The notes beneath the pieces are model-generated. The model was given only the letters and a program-made list of their open reading frames with translations, did no database searches and was not told the DNA's origin. 64,000 bases of DNA from Vulcanimicrobiota bacterium (GTDB lineage: Bacteria > Vulcanimicrobiota > Vulcanimicrobiia > Vulcanimicrobiales > Vulcanimicrobiaceae). A program made the translations under genes and the position numbers. The stretch spans positions 1,426,001 through 1,490,000 of the forward strand of contig PMSI01000001.1 in the NCBI GenBank assembly GCA_003168375.1, in the 5' to 3' direction. Below are positions 36,556 through 44,186 of the stretch, in pieces. Each line of letters opens with the position of its first letter. The stretch's first letter is position 1.

Positions 36556-37449
36556 GTGCTCCAGCTGCTGATCGCCGGCCTCACCGTCGGCAGCGAGTTC
36601 GCGCTGATCGCGCTCGGGATCCACATCATCCTGCGCGCGACGCGCGTCGTGAACTTCGCGCAGGGTGAGTTCTCGATCGTCGGCGGCCTGATCGCGCTCA
36701 CCTGCGCCGAGGTGCTGCACGCGAACGCGTGGTTCGCGCTCGCGGGCGCGACGCTCGCGGGGTTCGTGCTCGGACTCGTCTTCGAGATCGTTGTGCTGCG
36801 GCCGGCCGGGCGAACCGGCGGCGAAGCCGGCGTGACGATCGCAACGATCGGCGCGGTTTTCGTGCTGCTCTACGGCCATGCGCTCGTCCCCGGCTGGGGC
36901 TCGGACTCCCATCCCCTGCCCGGCTTCGGCGGCCCGGCCAATATTGTCATCCTGAGCTTGTCGAAGGACGGCGGCGCGGTCGTCCAGGTGCAGTCGCTGT
37001 GGGTCTTCGCGCTGTTGATCGCGGCGCTGGCGGCGCTGTATGTGTTCTTCGAGCGCACGTACTACGGCAAAGCGATCCGCGCCGCCGCCGAAAACCCGCT
37101 CGGCGCGCGCTTGGTCGGGATCGACGTGAACTCGGCGCGAGCGATCAGCGTCGCGCTCGGGATCGCGCTCGCGGCGTACGGCGGGACGATCATCGGGCCG
37201 ATCACGCTCGTCGGCGGCGCGGCGGGCTTCGCGCTCACGATCAAGGGGTTCGTCGCCGCGATCGTCGGCGGGCTCGAATCGCCGGTCGGCTGCGTCGCCG
37301 GCGGGTTCGTCGTCGGCGTCCTGCAAGTGTTCCTGCAGTCGCGGATGTCGTACGACGTCGCCGATCCGCTCGTCTACTCGGTGCTGTTGCTGATGCTGCT
37401 CGTCCGGCCGCAGGGGCTCTTCGGCCGCCGCGACGTGGTGCGCGATTGA
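36556..37449 (+). CDS. ABC permease LivH-like (transporter 2), with repeat insertion
   Basis: 297-residue LivH-type permease: LLIAGLTVGSEFALIALGIH, VVNFAQGEFSIVGGLIAL, the coupling loop GKAIRAAAENPLGARLVGI and GGLESPVGCVAGGFVVG. A copy of the dispersed repeat lies in frame near residue 132 (IVILSLSKDGG), in a loop between membrane helices where relatives are shorter, so function may be kept. GTG start 23 bases after the binding protein. Its stop overlaps the start of the next gene. Confidence 0.9.
   Translation: MLQLLIAGLTVGSEFALIALGIHIILRATRVVNFAQGEFSIVGGLIALTCAEVLHANAWFALAGATLAGFVLGLVFEIVVLRPAGRTGGEAGVTIATIGAVFVLLYGHALVPGWGSDSHPLPGFGGPANIVILSLSKDGGAVVQVQSLWVFALLIAALAALYVFFERTYYGKAIRAAAENPLGARLVGIDVNSARAISVALGIALAAYGGTIIGPITLVGGAAGFALTIKGFVAAIVGGLESPVGCVAGGFVVGVLQVFLQSRMSYDVADPLVYSVLLLMLLVRPQGLFGRRDVVRD
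36946..36968 (+). repeat. dispersed repeat, copy 4, inside livH (transporter 2)
   Basis: GTCATCCTGAGCTTGTCGAA plus GGA, read in frame as VILSLSKD within a loop of the permease. Confidence 0.85.
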
Positions 37450-39158
37450 GCGCGCGCCTGCGCGACGACGCGCGCATGCTCGCCGTGTTCGCGGCGATCG
37501 TGATCCTGTTCGGCGTGCTCGCGCAGCACGACGCCGGACTCTCGCAGGCCGGCACGTATGTCGCGATCTTCGCGCCCGCGGCGATCGGGCTCTCGATCCT
37601 GCTCGGCAACGTGAACCAGATCTCGGTCGGGCAGGCCGGGTTCTTCGGGATCGGCGCGTACTCGGTCGGGTATCTCACCGTCGAGCGCGGCTGGCCGTTC
37701 TGGACCGCCGCACCGCTCGGGATCGCGCTCGCGGCGGCGATCGGCGTCGGGCTCGGTTTCATCGCGCTGCGCTTCCGCGGCCACTACCTGGCGATGGCGA
37801 CGCTCGCGTTCGGCCTGATCGCCGCCGGCGTCTTCCATGCTGCGCCGTTCCTCGGTCACGCCAGCGGGATCACCGGGATCCCGTACCCGCAGGCCGGACC
37901 GCTGACGATCAGCGGACACGTCGCGTATTGGTTCGCCTGGATCGTCGCGTTCGTCATCGCGCTGCTCTCGCTGAGCCTGCTGCGCGGGCGCGCCGGCCGC
38001 GCGTTCGAGGCGATACGCAACGATGAGCTCGCCGCCGAGACGATCGGGATCCCGACGCGCCGCTACAAGATCGTCGCGTTCGCCTACGCCGGTGCGCTCG
38101 CCGCCGCCGGCGGCGCGACGTTCGCCGCGTACCTCGGCTTGGTCAACCCCGACGCGGTCGGGATCGCGCTGTCGGTCGACGTGCTGCTGATGGTCGTGCT
38201 CGGTGGGAGCGGTCTGATCTCCGGCGCGCTGTTCGGCGCGGCGCTGATCGGTTACCTCAACGTCGTCGGCCACCAGTGGGACAACTGGCGCGAGGTCGGC
38301 TACGGCGCGCTGGTCGTGCTGTGCGTGATCTTCGCGCCGGGCGGCGTGCTCGGAACGCTGCGCCGGCTCGCGTTCGCCCGCGCGCCGTCCACTCGCGCTG
38401 CGCCGCCGCCGCCGGCGGTCATCGCCGCGCCGCCGGTGCGCGCCCCGTCGGCCGAGCCGCTCGCGGTGCGCGGCGTAACGAAGCGGTTCGGCGGGCTGGT
38501 CGCGCTCGACGACGTCTCGTTCTCGTTGCAGCCCGGGACGCTGACCGCGCTGATCGGCCCAAACGGCGCCGGCAAGACGACGCTGTTCAACGCGATCTGC
38601 GGGATCGGCCGGCCGACCGCGGGACGGATCGCGATCGGCGGCGCCGACGTCACCGGCCGGCAACCGCACCGGATCGCCGCGCTCGGCGTCGGGCGCACGT
38701 TCCAGAACGCGCGCCTGTTCGGCGCGATGACCGTTTTCGAGAACGTCGCCGCGGCGGCGGCCGCGAACCGCCGCGTCGCCGACCGGCGCGCGCGCGCGGT
38801 GCTGGCGCGCCTCGGCCTCGACCATCTCGCCGGTGTGCTCGCGAAGGACCTCGCGTTCGGCGACCGGCGGCGCGCCGAGCTGGCGCGCGCGGTCGCCGCC
38901 GAGCCGTGGCTGCTGCTGGTCGACGAGCCGGCGGCCGGCCTCAATGGGCCCGAGCGCGAGCGGCTGAACGCGGACTTGCTGGCGCTGCGCGACGCGGGGA
39001 CGACGCTGCTGCTGATCGAGCACGACATGAAGCTGGTGATGGCGATCTCGCAGCGCGTCATCGTGCTCGAGTTCGGCCGCGTGATCGCCGACGCGGCGCC
39101 GGCGGAGGTGCAGCGCGATCCACGCGTCATCGCCGCCTACTTGGGGACCGCGACGTGA
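37446..39158 (+). CDS. fused LivM permease-LivG ATPase (transporter 2)
   Basis: One 570-residue polypeptide joins a LivM-type permease (about 1-310: LLGNVNQISVGQAGFFGIGA, LRFRGHYLAMATLAFGL, GRAGRAFEAIRNDELAAETI) to a LivG-type ATPase (about 345-570). The two are joined by a Pro/Ala-rich linker (APPPPAVIAAPPVRAPSAEP). The ATPase has Walker A GPNGAGKTTLFN, FQNARLFGAMTVFEN, a degenerate signature LAFGDRRRAELARA, Walker B LLLVDEPAAGLNGPE and IEHDMKLVM. TTG at 37446 overlaps the livH TGA. Fusion fixes a one-to-one stoichiometry of these subunits. Confidence 0.9.
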   Translation: MSARLRDDARMLAVFAAIVILFGVLAQHDAGLSQAGTYVAIFAPAAIGLSILLGNVNQISVGQAGFFGIGAYSVGYLTVERGWPFWTAAPLGIALAAAIGVGLGFIALRFRGHYLAMATLAFGLIAAGVFHAAPFLGHASGITGIPYPQAGPLTISGHVAYWFAWIVAFVIALLSLSLLRGRAGRAFEAIRNDELAAETIGIPTRRYKIVAFAYAGALAAAGGATFAAYLGLVNPDAVGIALSVDVLLMVVLGGSGLISGALFGAALIGYLNVVGHQWDNWREVGYGALVVLCVIFAPGGVLGTLRRLAFARAPSTRAAPPPPAVIAAPPVRAPSAEPLAVRGVTKRFGGLVALDDVSFSLQPGTLTALIGPNGAGKTTLFNAICGIGRPTAGRIAIGGADVTGRQPHRIAALGVGRTFQNARLFGAMTVFENVAAAAAANRRVADRRARAVLARLGLDHLAGVLAKDLAFGDRRRAELARAVAAEPWLLLVDEPAAGLNGPERERLNADLLALRDAGTTLLLIEHDMKLVMAISQRVIVLEFGRVIADAAPAEVQRDPRVIAAYLGTAT

Positions 39159-39880
39159 GCGGCGCGCTGCTCGAGGTGCGCGGACTGCGCGCCGGCTACG
39201 GCGCGCTCGAGGTGCTGCGCGGCGTCGACCTCGACGTCGCCGCGGGCGAGCTGGTCGCGGTGCTCGGTCCGAACGGTGCGGGAAAGTCGACGCTGCTGCG
39301 CGCGATCTCACGGTACGATGTGACACTGCGCGGCGGGACGATCGTCTTCGACGGCGCCGACCTCACCCGCGCGAACACCGAACGCACCGTCCGGCTCGGT
39401 TGCCTGCAAGTCCCCGAAGGACGGCAGCTCTTCGGGCGGCTCAGCGTCGAGGACAATTTGCGGCTCGGCGCGTTCGTGCGCCGCCGCGGCACACTCGAAA
39501 CGGACCTGCGCTCCGTCTACGAGCGCTTTCCGCCGCTCGCGCAGCGCCGCGCGCAGCACGCGTACACGCTCTCCGGCGGGGAGCAGCAGATGTTGGCAAT
39601 CGGCCGCGCGCTGATGGCGCGGCCGAAGCTGCTGATGCTCGACGAGCCCTCGACCGGGCTGGCACCGCAGATCGTCGAGCAGATCTTCGCGATCGCGAGC
39701 GAGCTGGCGCGCGGCGGGACGGCGCTGCTGATCGTCGAGCAGAACGCGTATCTCACGCTGCGCCACGCGGGCCGCGCATACGTCCTCGAAAACGGTGCCG
39801 TCGCGCTCGCCGGAACCGCGGCCGAGCTGCTGCGCGACGAGCGGGTGAAAGCGATCTACCTCGGCGGTTCGACCGCTTAG
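39155..39880 (+). CDS. LivF ATPase (transporter 2)
   Basis: ABC ATPase of 241 residues: Walker A GPNGAGKSTLLRA, VPEGRQLFGRLSVEDNLRLG, signature LSGGEQQMLAIGRALM, Walker B LLMLDEPSTGLAPQIVEQIF and IVEQNAYLTLRHA (Gln at the H-loop as in LivF). GTG overlaps the stop of the fused LivM-LivG gene. It ends the operon and overlaps the convergent SDR by four bases. Confidence 0.92.
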   Translation: MSGALLEVRGLRAGYGALEVLRGVDLDVAAGELVAVLGPNGAGKSTLLRAISRYDVTLRGGTIVFDGADLTRANTERTVRLGCLQVPEGRQLFGRLSVEDNLRLGAFVRRRGTLETDLRSVYERFPPLAQRRAQHAYTLSGGEQQMLAIGRALMARPKLLMLDEPSTGLAPQIVEQIFAIASELARGGTALLIVEQNAYLTLRHAGRAYVLENGAVALAGTAAELLRDERVKAIYLGGSTA

Positions 39881-40644
39881 CCGCCGTCGCCGATCGTGAC
39901 GCCGCCGTCGACCGTGATCACTTGGCCGGTGACGAACGCGCCGGCGCGTGAAGCCAGGAAGATCGCGGCGCCGGCGACTTCGTCGGGCTCGCCGATTCGG
40001 CGCAGCGGATACCCGCTCACGGCCTTGGCGTAGATCGCCGGGTCTTCCCAGAGCTTGCGGGCGAAGTCGGTGCGAATGATCGAGGGGGCGATCGCGTTCA
40101 CGCGGACGTTCGACGGCCCCCACTCGACGGCGAGGTTGCGCACCAGCTGAAAGTCGGCCGCCTTCGAGATGCCGTAGGCGCCGAGCACGGTGTTTCCTTT
40201 GAGGCCGGCGATGCTGGAGATGACGACGACCGCCCCTTCGCGGCGCTCGGCCATCTGCGGGATCACCATCTTGCACAGCCAGAGGTTGCTGCGCACGTTG
40301 CTCGCCATGATCTTGTCGAACGCTTCGTCCGGAATCTCGAGCAGCGGGCCGTAATAGGGGTTGACCGCGGCGTTGCAGACCAGCACGTCGATGCGGCCCC
40401 ACTCGTGGAGGGTGCGGTCGACGAGGCCCTGGAGCGCGGCCTTGTCGGAGATGCTGGCCGCGTGCGCGATCGCCGTCCCGCCGCGGGCGGTGATCCCGGC
40501 TGCAACCTCTACGCAGGCGTCCGCCTTCCGGCTGGAAATCACGACCTTCGCGCCGGCTTCGGCCATGCGCTCGGCGATCGCCCGGCCGATCCCACGCGAG
40601 GACCCGGTGATCAGGGCAACCCGGCCGGTCATGTCGAATAACAT
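39877..40644 (-). CDS. SDR dehydrogenase, FabG-like
   Basis: 255 residues. RVALITGSSRGIGRAIAERM, SSRKADA (Arg rather than Asp after strand 2, suggesting NADP), VCNAAVNP, VVISSIAGLKG and GAYGISKAA hold the usual Ser-Tyr-Lys centre; FVTGQVITVDGGVTIGDGG is the common end. It resembles glucose/3-oxoacyl reductase-type SDRs. Divergent from the acyl-CoA dehydrogenase pair across 45 bases, so likely part of the same catabolic unit. Confidence 0.88.
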   Translation of the reverse strand: MLFDMTGRVALITGSSRGIGRAIAERMAEAGAKVVISSRKADACVEVAAGITARGGTAIAHAASISDKAALQGLVDRTLHEWGRIDVLVCNAAVNPYYGPLLEIPDEAFDKIMASNVRSNLWLCKMVIPQMAERREGAVVVISSIAGLKGNTVLGAYGISKAADFQLVRNLAVEWGPSNVRVNAIAPSIIRTDFARKLWEDPAIYAKAVSGYPLRRIGEPDEVAGAAIFLASRAGAFVTGQVITVDGGVTIGDGG

Positions 40645-40689
40645 GTTTGTCACTTCCGTTCGTGCGAGAGGAACCGAGGGAAAAAAGCG

Positions 40690-41829
40690 ATGGACCTGGC
40701 CTTCAGCCCCGAGGAGCGCGCGTTCCGCGACGAGGTTCGCGAGTTCATCGCGACCCATCTGCCTCCGGACGTCCGCCGCAGGGTGCAGGCGGGCGATCCG
40801 CTCGGCAAGGACGACTACGCTTGCTGGCACCGGATTCTCCACGAACGAGGCTGGGTTGCGCCCGGCTGGCCGGTCGCGCTCGGCGGAACGGACTGGGGAC
40901 CCGTCGAGAAGCACATCTTCCAGGAAGAGATCAGCTACGGCTGGGCGCCGCGGCTGCTGCCGTTCGGTCTCCAGATGGTGGCTCCCGTGATCATCGAGTT
41001 CGGGAACGACGAGCAGCGCGCGCGGTACCTCCCGAAGATCCACAGCGGGGAAGAGTTCTGGTGCCAAGGCTACTCCGAGCCGGGCGCTGGGTCCGACCTC
41101 GCTTCCTTGCAGAGCAGCGCCGTTCACGATCCTTCGACAAGCTCAGGACAGGCTGAAACATATGTAATCAACGGCACCAAGACGTGGATCACCGCCGCGC
41201 AGTGGGCCGATTGGATCTTCGTCCTGGCGCGCACCGAGCGCAGCGCGAAGAAGCAGGACGGGATCTCGTTCATCCTGGTCGACATGAAAACGCCCGGCGT
41301 CACCGTGCGCCCGATCGAGACGATCGACGGCGGTCGCGAGATCAATGAAGTCCATCTCGAAAACGTCCGGGTCCCCGTCGCCAACCGCGTCGGCGGCGAA
41401 GGCGAGGGCTGGAACATCGCCAAGTTTCTCCTCGAGCACGAACGCACCGGGACCGCCGGAATCGCCGGCTGCCGCCAGCAGCTCGAATCGCTGCACGAGC
41501 TGCTCGCGCACGAGAAGATCGACGACCGGCGGCTGCAAGAGCGCGTCGCGCAGGTCGAGATCGAGCTCGAAGCGCTGGCGTTCACCGAGCTGCGGACGCT
41601 GGCGGCCGAGTCGGCCGGCAAGCGTCCCGGCCCCGAGTCCTCGATCCTCAAGATCAAGGGGACCGAGATCCAGCAGGCGATCAGCGAGCTCGCGCTCGAC
41701 GCGCTCGGCCCGTACGCCGAGGCGCACGTCGCACCGAAGTATTTCAACTATCGCAAGACGTCGATCTACGCCGGCTCGAACGAGATCCAGAAGAACATCA
41801 TCGCAAAGCGCATCCTGAAGCTCCCGTAG
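40690..41829 (+). CDS. acyl-CoA dehydrogenase, PimC-like large subunit
   Basis: FAD-dependent acyl-CoA dehydrogenase, 379 residues, of the class found as heteromeric pairs (pimeloyl-CoA dehydrogenase large subunit, steroid side-chain enzymes). FSPEERAFRDEVREFIATHLP, WCQGYSEPGAGSDLASLQ (flavin/substrate loop) and NGTKTWITAAQWADWIFVLAR are characteristic; IYAGSNEIQKNIIAKRIL is the C-terminal FAD-binding segment. A dispersed repeat is inserted in frame after AVHD (PSTSSGQAE), at a beta-hairpin tip. Followed after 14 bases by its probable partner. Confidence 0.9.
   Translation: MDLAFSPEERAFRDEVREFIATHLPPDVRRRVQAGDPLGKDDYACWHRILHERGWVAPGWPVALGGTDWGPVEKHIFQEEISYGWAPRLLPFGLQMVAPVIIEFGNDEQRARYLPKIHSGEEFWCQGYSEPGAGSDLASLQSSAVHDPSTSSGQAETYVINGTKTWITAAQWADWIFVLARTERSAKKQDGISFILVDMKTPGVTVRPIETIDGGREINEVHLENVRVPVANRVGGEGEGWNIAKFLLEHERTGTAGIAGCRQQLESLHELLAHEKIDDRRLQERVAQVEIELEALAFTELRTLAAESAGKRPGPESSILKIKGTEIQQAISELALDALGPYAEAHVAPKYFNYRKTSIYAGSNEIQKNIIAKRILKLP
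41129..41153 (-). repeat. dispersed repeat, copy 5, inside acyl-CoA dehydrogenase
   Basis: ATCCTTCGACAAGCTCAGGA (inverse orientation) followed by CAGGC, read in frame as PSTSSGQA. Confidence 0.85.
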
Positions 41830-41843
41830 GAACGAGTGCTGCT

Positions 41844-42944
41844 GTGGACTTTACGCTCTCACCGGAACAGCTGCTGATCAAGGACAGCGTCGCGCGCTTC
41901 GCCGCGGGCGACCACGCGGGCGGCGATCACTGGCCGACGTTCGCGGAGCTGGGCTGGCTCGCGATCGGCGCGCCGGACGATCTCGGCGGCTTCGGCGGCC
42001 CGCTCGAAACGCTGCTGCTCATGGAGCAGTTCGGACGCGGGCTCGTCGTCTCACCGTACGTCGCGCAGGTCGTGCTCGCCGGGACGATCCTTCACGCGGC
42101 AAACCGCCCCGATCTCTTGGGGCGTGTCGTCGAAGGCGAGCAGCGCATCACGGTCGCGTACGAGGAACCGCACGCACGGTACGATCCCGCGCGCGTCGCG
42201 ACGACCGCGGTGCGCGACGGCGACGACTACGTGCTGACGGGGACGAAGGTCCGCGTCCTCGATCCCTCGACTGCGGGGACGCTGATCGTCTCGGCGCTGA
42301 CCGGCGACGAGATCACGCTCTTCGCAGTCCCCTCGGACGCGCCGAACGTCGTCCGCGAGCGCTACGCGAGCGAGGATGGGTACGACGCCGGGAACGTCCG
42401 TCTGGGCGGCGTGCGCGTCGCGGGCGCGGAGATCATCGGCGGGGTCGGCGGGGGGCTCGCGCTCCTGGAGCTCGGGCTCGATCACGCCACCGCGGCACTC
42501 TGCGCCGAAGGACTCGGGCTGATGAGCACGATGCTCGAAGCGACGGTCGAGTACACGAAGCAGCGCCAGCAGTTCGGCGTGCCGATCGGCTCGTTCCAGG
42601 CGCTGCAGCACCGCATGGCCGAGATGTTCATCGAACTCGAGCTCGCGCGCTCGATGGCCTATCTCGCCGCGACGACGCTGGGCGAAGAGCGCGATCCGGT
42701 CGCGCGCCGGCGCGGGATCTCGGCCGCCAAGGTCCAGGTCGCAAAGTCAGGGCGCTTCGTGGGCCAGAACGCGATCCAGCTGCACGGCGGGATCGGGATG
42801 AGCGAGGAGTACAAGGTCGGCCACTACTTCAAGCGCATGACGATCGTCGAGCGCCTCTTGGGCGACGTCGATTTCCACCTCGGCCGCTACCTCGCGGCGC
42901 GCAGCACGAAGACGCAGGCGCAGACGCCGGCGGCGGTCGGCTAG
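41844..42944 (+). CDS. acyl-CoA dehydrogenase, PimD-like small subunit
   Basis: 366 residues, GTG start 14 bases after the large subunit. FTLSPEQLLIKDSVARFAA and LGWLAIGAPDDLGGFGG match pimeloyl-CoA dehydrogenase small subunits. The N-terminal domains are divergent, but the C-terminal helix bundle is well kept (TVEYTKQRQQFGVPIGSFQA, QNAIQLHGGIGMSEEYKVG). In such pairs one subunit carries FAD contacts missing in the other. Substrate is probably a bulky or dicarboxylic acyl-CoA, not a simple fatty acyl-CoA; this is inferred from relatives. Confidence 0.87.
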   Translation: MDFTLSPEQLLIKDSVARFAAGDHAGGDHWPTFAELGWLAIGAPDDLGGFGGPLETLLLMEQFGRGLVVSPYVAQVVLAGTILHAANRPDLLGRVVEGEQRITVAYEEPHARYDPARVATTAVRDGDDYVLTGTKVRVLDPSTAGTLIVSALTGDEITLFAVPSDAPNVVRERYASEDGYDAGNVRLGGVRVAGAEIIGGVGGGLALLELGLDHATAALCAEGLGLMSTMLEATVEYTKQRQQFGVPIGSFQALQHRMAEMFIELELARSMAYLAATTLGEERDPVARRRGISAAKVQVAKSGRFVGQNAIQLHGGIGMSEEYKVGHYFKRMTIVERLLGDVDFHLGRYLAARSTKTQAQTPAAVG

Positions 42945-42952
42945 CGGCTTTT

Positions 42953-43600
42953 TTATTCCGGCGCGACGGCGCCGTCGAGGCGGAGGGTGCGAATCCAGAG
43001 CGTCGTGATCGTCTCGGTGAGCTTCTCGACGGACGGCCGGCGCGGGGCGAGCACCCATTCCAGCAGCAGATCGTGCGAGGCCCCGGCGATCGCGGCGCTC
43101 AGCAGCCGGCTGTCGATCGAGCTCGAGACGCGCTGCGCCGCCTTGGTCAGCTTCTTGACGAAGGCCTCGCGCTTCGCGCGCCGGTGGGTCTCGAGCTCGG
43201 CGTGCTTGCCGACCGCCTCGATGGTGTAGATGCGCGCTAACCGCGGATCGCTGGTGAGATAGCGGAAGTAGGCCGCGCTGCTGTCGTGGATGCGCTCGCG
43301 GACGTCCTTGTCGCGCCGGCGCAGGGCGTCGATCACTCGGTCGAACGCGGTCTCGGCGATCCGGTCGTAGAGCGTGCGGAGCAGTTCCTCGCGCGAGTCG
43401 AACTCCTCGTAGAAGTGGCGCGCGGTCACCCCGGACGCGCTGCACAGCATCGGTATCGTCGTCTTTCCGAAGCCGACCGTGCCGAATAGCTCGAGCCCCG
43501 CCTCGAGGAGCCGTCCGCGCCGCTCCGCGCGGCGCTCGGGCGCCGACAACCCCGCATAGAGGCGCCCCCGCCCCAAAGGAGACGGCTTCGTGATGGCCAT
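42953..43600 (-). CDS. TetR-family transcriptional regulator
   Basis: 215 residues. The N-terminal helix-turn-helix is RRGRLLEAGLELFGTVGFGK, TTIPMLCSASGVTARHFYEE and FDSREELLRTLYD; the rest is an all-helical ligand domain resembling acyl-CoA-responsive TetR proteins. It is convergent with the acyl-CoA dehydrogenase pair, nine bases away, so it may control it. The N-terminal ~20 residues before the helix are basic and unconserved. Confidence 0.88.
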   Translation of the reverse strand: MAITKPSPLGRGRLYAGLSAPERRAERRGRLLEAGLELFGTVGFGKTTIPMLCSASGVTARHFYEEFDSREELLRTLYDRIAETAFDRVIDALRRRDKDVRERIHDSSAAYFRYLTSDPRLARIYTIEAVGKHAELETHRRAKREAFVKKLTKAAQRVSSSIDSRLLSAAIAGASHDLLLEWVLAPRRPSVEKLTETITTLWIRTLRLDGAVAPE

Positions 43601-43655
43601 GACGGCTGGTGTTCTTTGCCAGGGAGCAAGCGCCCCCGCAGGGACGCGCCACGCT

Positions 43656-44186
43656 CTACACGCGGTGGCGAGCGAAGATCGGCTGCACGAGCGGGCGCAC
43701 GAACCAGGGCATCGTGTTCTTGACGACGCCGTCGATGTAGGGGTTCTCGGAGGTGACGATCGCGACCAGCTGCGAGTTGTGCAAATCGGTGCGGAGGTCG
43801 CCGGTGAGCGGGAAGAAGAGCGCGACGTAGAGCACGATCCAGACGCCGACGGCGGCCTTCACGATCCCGATCGCCGCGCCGCCGAGCGAATTGCCGATGC
43901 CGATCACCGGCAGCTTTGCGATCCCGGAGAGGATCACCGAGATCGCCAGCAGCGCGACGTAGACGATCAGCGCGAAGGCGATCATCCCGACCACGTGCGC
44001 GCTCCCCTCGTTCACGTGCGCGTAGTCGCGGGCGGGCTGGTCGAGCACGCCGGGGTAGTGCAGGGCGGCCCAGATCGCCGCGCACAGCGCGATGAACCCG
44101 CCGATCTCCGCGACGAAGCCGCGCTTCCAGCCCTTCATGGCGAAGAGCAGCGCGATCGCGGCGATGACGAGATCGGGCCAGGTCAC
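43656..44186 (-). CDS. cvpA: CvpA-family membrane protein
   Basis: 176 residues with four membrane helices: LVIAAIALLFAMKGWKRGF, IGGFIALCAAIWAAL, VVGMIAFALIVYVALLAISV and AAIGIVKAAVGVWIVLYVAL. The GWKRGF turn and the GNSLGGAAIGI segment are CvpA hallmarks. CvpA is needed for colicin V release in E. coli and envelope integrity elsewhere. ATG overlaps the pheT stop by four bases, so it is the last gene of the pheS-pheT unit. Confidence 0.9.
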   Translation of the reverse strand: MTWPDLVIAAIALLFAMKGWKRGFVAEIGGFIALCAAIWAALHYPGVLDQPARDYAHVNEGSAHVVGMIAFALIVYVALLAISVILSGIAKLPVIGIGNSLGGAAIGIVKAAVGVWIVLYVALFFPLTGDLRTDLHNSQLVAIVTSENPYIDGVVKNTMPWFVRPLVQPIFARHRV

